Assembly: GCF_012275445.1 (NCBI RefSeq)
Contig: NZ_JAAZQK010000013.1
Span: 1 to 64,000, forward strand
Length of the DNA: 64,000 bases
DNA from: Rhizobacter sp. SG703
Lineage (GTDB): Bacteria; Pseudomonadota; Gammaproteobacteria; Burkholderiales; Burkholderiaceae_C
Reading direction: 5' to 3'
The notes below the pieces were generated by a model, which did not search any database, had not been told where the DNA came from, and was given only the letters and a program-made list of their open reading frames with translations. How positions within the stretch are numbered: the stretch's first letter is position 1; every line of letters starts with the position of its first letter. The position numbers and the translations under genes were made by a program. Below, in pieces: positions 1-12,041 of this stretch.

Positions 1-117
1 AAGAACGAAGGCGACGGCTACGCCAACCGCTGGGCCAGCGCCGTCCCGGCCGGCCTGACCACCGCCGACGACCGCGACATCACCGAGTTCACCGCGGGCA
101 TCCGCCACGCGTTCTGA
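1..117 (+). CDS. C-terminal end of an unidentified protein (truncated by window edge)
   Basis: An open frame enters from the left edge in frame 1 and stops at TGA 115-117, giving 38 residues that end in ITEFTAGIRHAF. The codon use is GC-rich like the neighbours. The tail is too short to assign to a family, and the start and most of the gene lie outside the window. It converges on the next gene, whose stop is only 9 bp away on the other strand. Confidence 0.5.
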   Translation, partial: KNEGDGYANRWASAVPAGLTTADDRDITEFTAGIRHAF

Positions 118-126
118 CGCGGCGGC

Positions 127-1683
127 TCAAGGCGCGCAGCGCCACGGGTACTGCGTGACCGGGTCGGCAGCGGGCACCGGAATGCAGCGCAGGTGCGCGG
201 TGAATTGCGGGGCGAGCGGCGCCGCGTTGGCCGCCCCCGCGATGCCGGTGTAGCGCTCGTTCGGGTCCATGCAGCCGCCGGCATCGAAGGTGTAGCCGGC
301 GCCGCCGGCACCCAGGTACTGCATGGCCTGCGCGCCGCACAGCGGGTCGTGCACCCCCAGCAACACCGTGACCGTGTTCGCATTGATGAGCGCGCGCTGG
401 ACCGCATCGAGCCGGTCGCTGAGCCGCGCCATCTCGATGCCGGAGACGCCGTGCGAATAGCCCGGGATCCGCTGCGGCAGCACCTGCTGCACCGGGTCGG
501 TCGCCAGCTGCCCGCCGAGGAAGCGGTCGGCCGACTGGTGCAGGAAGGCCTGGAAGTCGAACACCGACGCGGTCAGCACGCGCGGGTCGCCGAGAAAGCC
601 GTCGATGTCGCCGGCCGCCATCGTGTTGCTCATCGCGCTCTCGATGAACAGCGGCGGGTTCGGGTTGCCGCTGGCCGTCAGCGTGTAGACCTGCGGCAGG
701 AAGCTGGCCCGGATGCCCGCCAGCACGTCGATCGCGGGATACGCGGCCATCAGCCTGTCGATGGCCAGGCAATCGATCGGCGGGCCGTTGCGCAGCCGGC
801 CCGTCACCGGATCGGCGGTGGCATCGGGGTTCTTCGCCGGGTCGAAGATGTCCCTGCCGGTGAGCAGCCCTGCCGGCGTCTGTTCGGTCGCCCGGCAGTT
901 CAGGTAGGTCGGGATCACCCACGGCGTGGAACTGCTGAAGCCCGGCCACGGGTTGTTCGGCGGCTGCACGGTGGCGGCGAAGGTCTGGTTCGCGACGGTC
1001 ACCACCTGGACGTCCGGGTTCACCGAACGCGCACCGAGCAGGAAGGCGTTCGCATTGGTGGCGTCCTGCACCGGCGCGGCCTGCCCGGCCGCCGGCCCAT
1101 CGAAGTTCATCAACAGCCCGACGGTGTTCGACCGTGTCGCGAGCCCGGCCACCACGCCCTTGGCATACCAGCCGCGGTATTCCTGCGGCAGGTACCAGTG
1201 GGCATTGTTCTGCGGGAACAGCGTGGCCGGCGCGGGGCTGCGGTAGACCAGGAACTGGATCTCGGGGTGCGCGAGCGCCGCGGCGACCCAGGCGGCGCGG
1301 GTCGAACTGGTGGCCTCGAACAGCAGCTTCGCCGCGCCATAGGCGGCACCGGTCGCATCGAGCACCGGCTGCCCGAGCGAATCGACGCCGTCGATGCACT
1401 GCTGGTAGGCCTGCGCGGCATTCGGCAGCGAGGGCGGCACGGTCGGGCCGGTGGCCTGGGTGTCGTACTGCACCAGCCGGAAGCGGAAGTCGCTGCGGCT
1501 CGCCGCGAACGCCTGCTGCTCCGACAGGTTCATGCGCGCAAAGTTCGATTGCGCGCGGCCCGCCACGTTGCACCACACCGGCGCCAGCGGGACGGCCTGT
1601 GCCGGCAGCGGCGCCCCGATCAGCCAGAACGCGGCCACCACGGCGGCCAGCCCCATTCCATCCCGACATTGCCGATTCGCCAT
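127..1683 (-). CDS. Secreted protein of unknown function (518 aa)
   Basis: This is a 518-residue protein with a clear Sec signal peptide: MANRQCRDGMG, then a hydrophobic stretch LAAVVAAFWLIGAPL ending in PAQA. The mature part is rich in Pro, Ala and Gln, has several Cys residues and shows no catalytic motif I recognise. Export to the periplasm or outside the cell is inferred. The start at 1683 was chosen because GAGGAG lies 6 nt upstream; a second in-frame ATG is directly adjacent at 1686. The frame stays open further upstream, but that extension has no ribosome binding site and would hide the signal peptide. It may belong to an uncharacterised lineage-specific family. Confidence 0.75.
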   Translation of the reverse strand: MANRQCRDGMGLAAVVAAFWLIGAPLPAQAVPLAPVWCNVAGRAQSNFARMNLSEQQAFAASRSDFRFRLVQYDTQATGPTVPPSLPNAAQAYQQCIDGVDSLGQPVLDATGAAYGAAKLLFEATSSTRAAWVAAALAHPEIQFLVYRSPAPATLFPQNNAHWYLPQEYRGWYAKGVVAGLATRSNTVGLLMNFDGPAAGQAAPVQDATNANAFLLGARSVNPDVQVVTVANQTFAATVQPPNNPWPGFSSSTPWVIPTYLNCRATEQTPAGLLTGRDIFDPAKNPDATADPVTGRLRNGPPIDCLAIDRLMAAYPAIDVLAGIRASFLPQVYTLTASGNPNPPLFIESAMSNTMAAGDIDGFLGDPRVLTASVFDFQAFLHQSADRFLGGQLATDPVQQVLPQRIPGYSHGVSGIEMARLSDRLDAVQRALINANTVTVLLGVHDPLCGAQAMQYLGAGGAGYTFDAGGCMDPNERYTGIAGAANAAPLAPQFTAHLRCIPVPAADPVTQYPWRCAP

Positions 1684-1887
1684 CATCAACTCCTCGTTGC
1701 GGTCAAGAAATCGCAATGTAAGGAGCGATCGCGGGCGTGGGAACGCCCGTCGGCCACGCATTCGAGGGAGTCCAGACGTCCCCTTCGGCGCAGCGCTCGC
1801 GGCGACGCGGCGAAGGCGCTTCGCGCGCCTGTCCGCGGCGCGCACGGCCGGCATCGAATCCGGCTTCGACCATCACCGCTGACCCGC

Positions 1888-2172
1888 TCAGTGCTGGGCG
1901 TCGCGCATCAACTGGGCCAGCATGGCCACGATGGCCGCCCGCTGCGGCGCCGTCGCGCCGCCGGTGCCCAGCACCGCCAGGCGCAGCGCCGTCACCGGCT
2001 CGGCACCGGCCAGCAGGTGACGGGTCAGCTTGGTGAGGATCAGGCCCGCGAGCATGCAGTGCAGCGCCCCGGCCGCGGCATCGTCGTCGGCCAGCGGCAG
2101 GTCCGCGAAACGGGTGCTGGCCGTGACCAGCACGTCTGCCGCCGCCAGGAGTTCATCGGTGTTCATCGTCAT
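1888..2172 (-). CDS. Small hypothetical protein (94 aa)
   Basis: The 94-residue product begins MTMNTDELLAAADVL and ends AMLAQLMRDAQH. It is Ala/Leu-rich and predicted to be helical, with no signal peptide and no known motif. A second ATG at 2166 is equally possible, and neither start has a strong Shine-Dalgarno sequence. It lies alone, 68 bp upstream of the VOC gene's stop and on the same strand. I regard it as probably real because its frame has natural amino-acid composition while the opposite-strand frame is Arg-rich, but I cannot assign a function. Confidence 0.45.
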   Translation of the reverse strand: MTMNTDELLAAADVLVTASTRFADLPLADDDAAAGALHCMLAGLILTKLTRHLLAGAEPVTALRLAVLGTGGATAPQRAAIVAMLAQLMRDAQH

Positions 2173-2240
2173 CGCGAAATTGGACCGGCCGGTGCGCCGG
2201 CCGTCATGAACATCGGATGAACAAACCATGACGGAGCGCG

Positions 2241-2705
2241 TCAGCCGAGCGCCGCGACGATCTCCGGCGGCGCCTGCACCAGCTCGATCAGCACGCCTTC
2301 GCCGGCGACCGGGAACTCGTCGTTGTGCTTCGGGTGCACGAAGCAGATGTCGTGGCCGGCGGCGCCCTTGCGGATGCCGCCGGGGGCGAAGCGCACACCG
2401 TTCGCGGTGAGCCATTCGACCGCGCGCGGCAGGTCGTCGATCCACAGGCCGATGTGGTTCAGCGGCGTGGTGTGGACGGCCGGCTTCCTGTCGGGGTCGA
2501 GCGGTTGCATCAGGTCGACCTCGACCTTGAACGCGCCGCGGCCCATCGCGCAGATGTCTTCATCGACGTTCTCGCGTTCGCTGACGAAGTTGCCGGTGAC
2601 CTCGAGGCCGAGCTTGTCGACCCAGAGGGTGCGCAGGCGGTCCTTGCTCGGGCCGCCGATCGCGACCTGCTGGATGCCGAGGACCTTGAAGGGACGTTGG
2701 GTCAT
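2241..2705 (-). CDS. VOC/glyoxalase-family protein, candidate methylmalonyl-CoA epimerase
   Basis: This 154-residue protein has the paired beta-alpha-beta-beta-beta modules of the vicinal-oxygen-chelate superfamily. Visible elements are [11 protein letters not shown] near the N-terminus, [12 protein letters not shown] in the second half with a putative metal-binding His, and EGVLIELVQ with a Glu near the C-terminus. The first-module metal His of classic epimerases is Gln here, so the activity is uncertain. It is the last gene of the leftward propionyl-CoA module, after pccA, which fits epimerisation of (S)- to (R)-methylmalonyl-CoA before the mutase. Lactoylglutathione lyase or dioxygenase relatives remain possible. 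A REP-like repeat cluster separates it from pccA, so it may have its own transcript. Confidence 0.75.
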   Translation of the reverse strand: MTQRPFKVLGIQQVAIGGPSKDRLRTLWVDKLGLEVTGNFVSERENVDEDICAMGRGAFKVEVDLMQPLDPDRKPAVHTTPLNHIGLWIDDLPRAVEWLTANGVRFAPGGIRKGAAGHDICFVHPKHNDEFPVAGEGVLIELVQAPPEIVAALG

Positions 2706-2727
2706 GGAAAGTTCCTCTCGTTGCGCT

Positions 2728-2828
2728 GCGCTTCGACAGGCTCAGCGCGAACGGTGCTGGGTGAACGGCACTTCGACAAGCTCAGGGCGAGCGGGATTTT
2801 CCGTTCGGGCTGAGCCTGTCGAAGCCCT
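2728..2828. repeat. REP-like palindromic repeat cluster 1
   Basis: Three copies of a short repeat lie between pccA and the VOC gene. TTCGACAGGCTCAG is at 2732-2745 and TTCGACAAGCTCAG at 2772-2785; the inverse form CTGAGCCTGTCGAA is at 2810-2823 and is flanked by CCGTTCGGG. Direct and inverted copies can pair to form a stem. The same core recurs at 7383-7576, 12476-12750, 24438-24560 and 48507-48575, so this is a dispersed repeat family of the genome. Confidence 0.85.
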
Positions 2829-2837
2829 GCCCGCATC

Positions 2838-4838
2838 TCACTGGAACCGGATGATCACTTGGTCGACCGCCAGGCTCTCGCCCTTGGCGGCCGACACCTC
2901 CGCGACCACGCCGTCCTGTGTCGCCACCAGGATGTTCTCCATCTTCATCGCCTCGATGGTCGCGAGCCGCTCGCCGGCGCGCACCTGCTGCCCCGGCGCC
3001 ACCGCCACATCGACCAGCAAGCCCGGCATCGGCGACAGCAGGAACTTCGACAGGTCGGGCGGTGCCTTGAACGGCATCAGCTTCTGCAACTCGGCCACGC
3101 GCGGCGACAACACCCGCGCATCGATCTGCGCGCCGTCGTGCGAGACCCGATACGCCAGCCCCAGCCGCTCGATCTGTGCGACGAAGGGCTTGCCGTTGCA
3201 ATGCCCGCGGATCACCAGGTCGCGCAGGTTCGAATCGAACTCGACCAGGTAGCGGGCCTCGCCCACCCGCACCTCGTAGCCGCCGCCCTGCGGCCGCACC
3301 GTCAACGCGGTGCGCTCGCTGCGCCCCTCGCCCAGCGGCACGACGACGACGAAGTCCTCGCCGACCTGGAACTCGTGCCCCGGCATCTGCCCGCTGATGC
3401 CGGCCGCGCGCTCCAGGTGCTGCCGGTTCGCCACCGCCGCCAGCGCGCGCAGGAACAGCGGGTCGGCCGGCGTCACCAGCTCGGCCGAGAAGCCCTTCGG
3501 GAAATGCTCGGCGATGAAGCCGGTGTTGAAGTCGCCGGCGACGAACTTCGGGTGTGCCAGCAGTGCCGCCTGGAACGGGATGTTCGAATTGATGCCGCGG
3601 ATCGCGAAGCCGTTCAGCGCGTCGCGCATCTTCGCGATTGCATCGGCGCGGTCGCGGCCGTGCACGATCAGCTTCGCGATCATCGAGTCGTAGAACATCG
3701 GGATCTCGCCGCCCTCGTAGACGCCGGTGTCGACCCGCACGCCGCCCTGCTGCGCCGGGGGCAGGTAGCGCACCAGCCGGCCGGTCGACGGCAGGAAGTT
3801 GCGGAACGGATCTTCGGCGTTGATGCGGCATTCCATCGCCCAGCCGTCGCGCTTGATCTCGCGCTGCGTGAACGGCAGCGTCTCGCCGGCCGCGACGCGG
3901 ATCATCAGCTCCACCAGGTCGAGCCCGGTGATGCCTTCGGTCACCGGATGCTCCACCTGCAGCCGGGTGTTCATCTCGAGGAAGTAGAAGCGCTTGTCCT
4001 TGCCGACCACGAACTCCACCGTGCCGGCCGACTGGTAGGCCACCGCCTTCGCGAGCGCCACCGCCTGCTCGCCCATCGCCTGGCGGGTGGCCTCGTCGAG
4101 GAACGGGCTCGGCGCCTCTTCGATCACCTTCTGGTGGCGGCGCTGGATCGAGCACTCGCGCTCCCACAGGTACACCGTGTTGCCGTGCGCATCGCCTAGC
4201 ACCTGGATCTCGATGTGGCGCGGCTCCTCGACGAACTTCTCGATGAACACCCGGTCGTCGCCGAAGCTGTTGCGGGCCTCGTTCTGGCACGCGGTGAAGC
4301 CTTCGAAGGCTTCCTTGTCGTTGAACGCGACGCGCAGGCCCTTGCCGCCGCCGCCGGCGCTCGCCTTGATCATCACCGGGTAGCCGATGCCCTTGGCGAT
4401 CTCGACCGCATGCTGCGCGGTGTCGATGGCCGCGTTGTGGCCGGGGATGGTGTTGACCTTCGCGGCCGCCGCCAGCTTCTTCGATGCGATCTTGTCGCCC
4501 ATCGCCGCGATCGACGAATGCTTGGGCCCGATGAAGACGATGCCTTCCTCCTCGACGCGGCGCGCGAACTCCTCGTTCTCGCTGAGGAAGCCGTAGCCCG
4601 GGTGCACCGCCTGCGCGCCGGTCTGCTTGCAGGCCGCGATGATCTTGTCCATCACCAGGTAGGACTCGCGCGATGCGGCCGGACCGATGTGCACCGCCTC
4701 GTCGGCGAGCTCGACATGGCGCGCATCGCGGTCGGCATCGGAATAGACGGCAACCGTCTGGATGCCCATCTTCTTCGCGGTGTGGATCACGCGGCAGGCG
4801 ATTTCGCCGCGGTTGGCGATCAGGATCTTGGTGAACAT
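2838..4838 (-). CDS. pccA: Propionyl-CoA carboxylase alpha subunit (biotin carboxylase + biotin carrier)
   Basis: This 666-residue protein carries out the ATP-dependent carboxylation of biotin and holds the biotin used by the beta subunit to make methylmalonyl-CoA. It opens with the biotin carboxylase signature KILIANRGEIACRV. An ATP-grasp glycine loop KASAGGGGKGLR follows near residue 160, then the carboxylase core. The C-terminal biotinyl domain has the biotin-attachment motif EAMKMEN about 30 residues from the end. The length matches PccA/MccA proteins. The start at 4838 gives the canonical N-terminus MFTKILIANRGE and has AAGGG upstream. It lies 11 bp after pccB in the same operon. Acyl specificity (propionyl rather than acetyl or methylcrotonyl) is inferred from the neighbouring mutase and meaB. 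Confidence 0.95.
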   Translation of the reverse strand: MFTKILIANRGEIACRVIHTAKKMGIQTVAVYSDADRDARHVELADEAVHIGPAASRESYLVMDKIIAACKQTGAQAVHPGYGFLSENEEFARRVEEEGIVFIGPKHSSIAAMGDKIASKKLAAAAKVNTIPGHNAAIDTAQHAVEIAKGIGYPVMIKASAGGGGKGLRVAFNDKEAFEGFTACQNEARNSFGDDRVFIEKFVEEPRHIEIQVLGDAHGNTVYLWERECSIQRRHQKVIEEAPSPFLDEATRQAMGEQAVALAKAVAYQSAGTVEFVVGKDKRFYFLEMNTRLQVEHPVTEGITGLDLVELMIRVAAGETLPFTQREIKRDGWAMECRINAEDPFRNFLPSTGRLVRYLPPAQQGGVRVDTGVYEGGEIPMFYDSMIAKLIVHGRDRADAIAKMRDALNGFAIRGINSNIPFQAALLAHPKFVAGDFNTGFIAEHFPKGFSAELVTPADPLFLRALAAVANRQHLERAAGISGQMPGHEFQVGEDFVVVVPLGEGRSERTALTVRPQGGGYEVRVGEARYLVEFDSNLRDLVIRGHCNGKPFVAQIERLGLAYRVSHDGAQIDARVLSPRVAELQKLMPFKAPPDLSKFLLSPMPGLLVDVAVAPGQQVRAGERLATIEAMKMENILVATQDGVVAEVSAAKGESLAVDQVIIRFQ

Positions 4839-4849
4839 CGTGGCGCCCT

Positions 4850-6382
<1,533 letters not shown>

Positions 6383-6383
6383 G

Positions 6384-7868
6384 TCAGCTCACTCCGGGTG
6401 GTACGTCGGATGCAAAGAGGCGCAGCAGCGTGTGCGCGGCCGATGAGGGGGCGATGCGTGCGGCCGCGACGTCCTGCGTGACGCCGGCGAGTGCGGCGTG
6501 CACGCGCGGATGGTGCTTGAAGTCGGCGTGCAGCCGGGCGTGGATCAGGTCCCACATCCAGGCCTCGGCCTGGCGCTGGCGGCGGCGCTCGAACTCGCCG
6601 CTCGCGCGGCGTTCGGCGGCGAACTGCTGAACGCGCTGCCAGAACTCGCCGATGCCCTGCGACTTGAGCGCGCTGATCTGCATCACGCGTGCCGGCGGCA
6701 CATGGTCGGGGCGGCCGTGGAAGCTGAAGACGCGCAGCGCGCTGGTGATCTGCGCTTCGGCGCGGGTCGCGGCCACCGGGTCGAGGTCGGCCTTGTTGAT
6801 GACGACCAGGTCGGCGAGTTCCATCACGCCCTTCTTGATCGCCTGCAGGTCGTCGCCGGCATTGGGCAGCTGCAGCAGCACGAACATGTCGGTCATGCGG
6901 GCGACCGCGGTTTCGCTCTGGCCGACGCCGACGGTCTCGACCAGCACCACGTCGTGGCCGGCGGCCTCGCAGACCAGCATCGCCTCGCGGGTCTTCTCGG
7001 CCACGCCGCCGAGCGTGCCGGACGACGGGCTCGGGCGGATGTAGGCGGCGTCGTTGACGGACAACTGCTCCATGCGCGTCTTGTCGCCGAGGATGGAGCC
7101 GCCGGACACGGTGGACGACGGGTCGACGGTCAGCACCGCGACGCGATGCCCCTGGGCGATCAGGTGCAGGCCGAAGGCTTCGATGAAGGTGGACTTGCCG
7201 ACGCCGGGCACGCCGGAGATCCCCAGGCGCAGCGATCGACCGGTGTGGGGCAGCAGCGCATCGAGCAGCGCGTCGGCCCGCACGCGGTGGTCGGGGCGGG
7301 TGGATTCGAGCAGCGTGATGGTCTTGGCGACGGCCCGGCGCTGGCGGGCAAGGACGCCTTCGAGAAGTTCGTCGGCCACCCCGCCCCGTTCGGGCTGAGC
7401 TTGTCGAAGCCCGGGTGCCGTGCGCGCAGGCCCTTCGACAGGCTCAGGGCGAACGGGGGGGCGAGTGGATTCAGCACGGGCCAGTGGAGCCAGGCCCTCG
7501 TCCCGTTCGGGCTGAGCTTGTCGAAGCCCTGGTGCCATGCGCGCAGGCCCTTCGACAAGCTCAGGGCGAACGGGGGGCGGAGCGGCCTGTCGCGAACGCG
7601 CCAACGCAGAGACCTTGTCCCAATCCCCCGCGACCAGCGCCTGCTTCTTCGCCCGGCTCCACCCCTTCACCCGAAGCTCCCCGGCCAGCGCCTCTTCGCG
7701 TGTCGCGGTTTCCTGCGCCCACACCAGCTGCACCGGTCGTCGCTCATGCGTGTACCCAGGAATCTCCCCGGCCGTGTGCTGCGCCACCCGGCGCTCCAGC
7801 TCGTCGGTGTGCCCCACGTAGAAGCTGCCATCCGCACAGCGCAGCATGTAGACGAAGAACGGCTTCAC
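6384..7868 (-). CDS. meaB: GIY-YIG domain fused in frame to MeaB/ArgK-type GTPase chaperone
   Basis: One uninterrupted 494-codon frame encodes two unrelated domains. Residues 1-92 are a small GIY-YIG endonuclease-like domain ([22 protein letters not shown]), of the kind usually found as a free protein of about 90 aa. Residues 93-163 are low-complexity and are encoded by REP-like repeats ([23 protein letters not shown], repeated with small changes). Residues 164-494 are a full MeaB: Walker [14 protein letters not shown] switch region, [10 protein letters not shown], and NKAD. MeaB protects and reloads methylmalonyl-CoA mutase, which fits its place between the mutase gene and pccB. A GTG at 7379 preceded by a G-rich stretch would start a normal 331-residue MeaB, so translation may be fused, separate or both. 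Confidence 0.85.
   Translation of the reverse strand: MKPFFVYMLRCADGSFYVGHTDELERRVAQHTAGEIPGYTHERRPVQLVWAQETATREEALAGELRVKGWSRAKKQALVAGDWDKVSALARSRQAAPPPVRPELVEGPARMAPGLRQAQPERDEGLAPLARAESTRPPVRPEPVEGPARTAPGLRQAQPERGGVADELLEGVLARQRRAVAKTITLLESTRPDHRVRADALLDALLPHTGRSLRLGISGVPGVGKSTFIEAFGLHLIAQGHRVAVLTVDPSSTVSGGSILGDKTRMEQLSVNDAAYIRPSPSSGTLGGVAEKTREAMLVCEAAGHDVVLVETVGVGQSETAVARMTDMFVLLQLPNAGDDLQAIKKGVMELADLVVINKADLDPVAATRAEAQITSALRVFSFHGRPDHVPPARVMQISALKSQGIGEFWQRVQQFAAERRASGEFERRRQRQAEAWMWDLIHARLHADFKHHPRVHAALAGVTQDVAAARIAPSSAAHTLLRLFASDVPPGVS
7383..7576. repeat. REP-like repeat pair inside the meaB reading frame
   Basis: Two palindromic units of about 73 bp occupy 7384-7456 and 7502-7574. 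Each has a left arm CGTTCGGGCTGAGCTTGTCG and a right arm that is its near-reverse complement, separated by about 21 bp. The two units agree closely with each other. They fall wholly inside the open frame joining the GIY-YIG and MeaB domains and encode residues of about 93-163. The unit-to-unit spacing and their lengths keep the frame open. The core matches the repeats at 2728, 12476, 24438 and 48507. Confidence 0.9.
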
Positions 7869-7884
7869 GCGGTCGTCCGTCCGC

Positions 7885-10065
<2,181 letters not shown>

Positions 10066-10102
10066 GGGCCTGCTCCGCTGGACGACCCGGCAGGCGTCGT
10101 CC

Positions 10103-10122
10103 ATAATTCAAAATTGAATTAT
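10103..10122. promoter_or_regulatory. Palindromic operator overlapping divergent scpA and gntR promoters
   Basis: Perfect 9-bp arms ATAATTCAA (10103-10111) and TTGAATTAT (10114-10122) are separated by AA. This AT-only block is striking in very GC-rich DNA. On the minus strand TATAAT (10123-10118) is a good -10 element for scpA. On the plus strand CATAAT (10102-10107) could serve the regulator. The right arm ends at the base before the GntR start codon. The placement suggests autoregulation and control of the mutase operon; GntR/FadR-type proteins bind short palindromes of this size. Confidence 0.65.
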
Positions 10123-10803
10123 ATGTCCAAGGTTTCCACCGCGAAGGCGGCCTCCCTCGCCGGCCCTGCGACGCTGCCGGCCACCCAGGCGCTCTATGTG
10201 CAGGTCGCCGAGCGCCTGCGTGCGCGCATCATGGCGCACACGCTGGCGCCCGGCAGCTGGATCGACGAGCAAGCCCTGACGGCGGAGTACGGCATCAGCC
10301 GCACGCCGCTGCGCGAGGCGCTGAAGGTGCTGGCCGCCGAAGGGCTGGTGACGATGAAGCTGCGCCGTGGCGCCTACGTCACCGAGGTCTCCGAGCGCGA
10401 CCTCGCCGAGGTGTTCCACCTGCTGGCGCTGCTCGAGAGCGATGCCGCCGCGGCCGCCGCCCGGCTGGCGAGCGACGCGCAGCTGGCCGAGCTGCAGGCG
10501 CTGCACCAGGCGCTCGAAGACAGCGTGGCCGACCGCGACGCGTTCTTCCGTGCGAACGAGCAGTTCCACATGCGGCTGCTGGAGATCGCCGACAACCGCT
10601 GGCGCCACCAGCTGGTGACCGACCTGCGCAAGGTGATGAAGCTGAACCGCCACCACTCGCTGTTCAAGCAGGGCCGGCTCGACGCCTCGCTGAAGGAGCA
10701 CCGCCGGATCATGGCCGCGCTGAAGGCGCGCGACGGCGCGAAGGTGCAGCAGCTGATGCAGCAGCACCTGACGAACGGACGGGATGCCGCCATGCCCGGC
10801 TGA
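10123..10803 (+). CDS. GntR-family (FCD/FadR-type) transcriptional regulator of the propionate module
   Basis: This is a 226-residue regulator. Its N-terminal winged helix-turn-helix (about residues 25-90) includes LYVQVAERLRARIMAHTLAPG and YGISRTPLREALKVLAAEGLV, typical of GntR. The rest is an alpha-helical FCD ligand domain with FFRANEQFHMRLLEIADN and a late SLKEHRRIMAAL His motif that commonly binds a metal. Divergent orientation from the methylmalonyl-CoA mutase operon and the shared palindrome indicate control of that operon by a related acyl-CoA or organic acid; the ligand is inferred. The start ATG directly follows the operator and has no Shine-Dalgarno sequence, so the mRNA may be leaderless. 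Confidence 0.88.
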   Translation: MSKVSTAKAASLAGPATLPATQALYVQVAERLRARIMAHTLAPGSWIDEQALTAEYGISRTPLREALKVLAAEGLVTMKLRRGAYVTEVSERDLAEVFHLLALLESDAAAAAARLASDAQLAELQALHQALEDSVADRDAFFRANEQFHMRLLEIADNRWRHQLVTDLRKVMKLNRHHSLFKQGRLDASLKEHRRIMAALKARDGAKVQQLMQQHLTNGRDAAMPG

Positions 10804-10841
10804 CACGAAACCCGGCCTCGCCCGAGGCGACAATCCTGCCC

Positions 10842-11339
10842 ATGACACGCTCCCGACCGCTGATCAGCCTGATCGCCGCCGTGGCCCGCAATGGCGCCAT
10901 CGGCAAGGGCAACGCCCTGCTCTGCCACATCTCCGAAGACCTGAAGTTCTTCAAGCGGACCACGCTCGGCGCGCCGGTGCTGATGGGCCGCAAGACCTGG
11001 GATTCGATCGGCCGGCCGCTGCCGGGGCGGCGCAACATCGTGATCACCCGCCAGCCGGACTGGCACGCCGACGGCGCCGAGCGCGCCGGCTCGCTGGCCG
11101 AGGCCGTCGCGCTGGCCGGCGAGGTGCCGAAGGCCTTCGTGATCGGCGGCGCCGAGATCTACCGCGAGGCGCTGCCGCTGGTCGACGAGCTGGTGATCAC
11201 CGAGCTCGATGCCGAGTTCGAGGCCGACGTGTTCTTCCCCGCCTGGGATCGCTCGCAATTCAGCGCGGAGCCCGGCGAGTTCCAGACCAGCCCGGATGGC
11301 ATCCGCTACCGCTGGGTCATCTACAGGCGCCAAGCCTGA
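10842..11339 (+). CDS. folA: Dihydrofolate reductase
   Basis: This 165-residue protein reduces dihydrofolate to tetrahydrofolate with NADPH. It has LISLIAAVARNGAIGKGN, the NADPH-binding motif MGRKTWDSIGRPLPGRRNIV, and FVIGGAEIYREALPL. The catalytic acid is Asp33 in ISEDLKFFK. The usual PW pair just before it (E. coli Pro21-Trp22) is replaced by Leu27-Cys28. The length is normal for a chromosomal enzyme. It lies 38 bp after the GntR gene, with a GAGGCGAC ribosome binding site. The family assignment is firm. Confidence 0.93.
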   Translation: MTRSRPLISLIAAVARNGAIGKGNALLCHISEDLKFFKRTTLGAPVLMGRKTWDSIGRPLPGRRNIVITRQPDWHADGAERAGSLAEAVALAGEVPKAFVIGGAEIYREALPLVDELVITELDAEFEADVFFPAWDRSQFSAEPGEFQTSPDGIRYRWVIYRRQA

Positions 11340-11385
11340 TCAGCGCAGTTTCAACCGAAGTTTCCACAACAACGAGGAGGACCCC

Positions 11386-11961
11386 ATGTCCGAACACGGT
11401 TTCCACGTCCACGGCCCGCACGACCACGAGCTGGAGCACGCCGCCCAGCACAACCCCGACGGCCACGCCGGCCAGCTGGCGGTGATCACCGCGATCCTCG
11501 CGACGGTCGGCGCGATCTTCTCGTACATGGGCGGCGCGACGCAGGCCAATGCCGGGCTGTTCAAGAACGACGCCGCGATCAAGAAGACCGAAGCGTCGAA
11601 CCAGTGGAACTACTACCAGGCCAAGAGCAGCAAGCAGAACCTGGCCGAGCTGGCGGTCGAGCTGGCGCCCGAAGGCCGGCGCGCGTTCTACACCGAAGAG
11701 ATCAAGCGCTACAAGACCGAGAAGGCCGAGATCATGACGGCCGCGAAGAAGCTCGAAGACGAATCGACCGCGTTCGACAAGCAGAGCGAAGAGCAGATGC
11801 ACCAGCACCACCGCTGGGCGCAGGCGACCACCGCGCTGTCGATCTCGATCGCGATGGCGGCGATCGCGCTGCTGACCAAGCGGCGCTGGACGGAGTACGC
11901 GGTGTACGGGCTCAGCGCGCTCGGCCTCACGCTCGGTGTCGCGGCCTGGCTGCATTACTGA
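11386..11961 (+). CDS. DUF4337 membrane protein
   Basis: The 191-residue protein has a His-rich N-terminus, a first membrane segment at about residues 30-52 (LAVITAILATVGAIFSYMGG), a long charged helical middle (KKTEASNQWNYYQAKSSKQN to STAFDKQSEEQMHQ) and two closely spaced C-terminal membrane segments. This is the layout of the DUF4337 family, whose function is unknown. The start at 11386 has an ideal GAGGAGG ribosome binding site. It follows folA by 46 bp and may be co-transcribed with it. A cytoplasmic coiled-coil linker between the membrane segments is inferred. Confidence 0.85.
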   Translation: MSEHGFHVHGPHDHELEHAAQHNPDGHAGQLAVITAILATVGAIFSYMGGATQANAGLFKNDAAIKKTEASNQWNYYQAKSSKQNLAELAVELAPEGRRAFYTEEIKRYKTEKAEIMTAAKKLEDESTAFDKQSEEQMHQHHRWAQATTALSISIAMAAIALLTKRRWTEYAVYGLSALGLTLGVAAWLHY

Positions 11962-12041
11962 CCTGAGGGTCGTCCCCGCGACGCTGGCGGGGGCATGCCT
12001 CGCCGCGCTACGCTGCGTGCTCCACAACCAGGAGCGCGCGC

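Noticed and set aside
193..2220. Long open frame on the plus strand opposite the secreted protein
   Set aside because: Arg/His/Val-rich with no start context; it is the usual antisense shadow in GC-rich DNA. The minus-strand frame has a signal peptide and a strong ribosome binding site.
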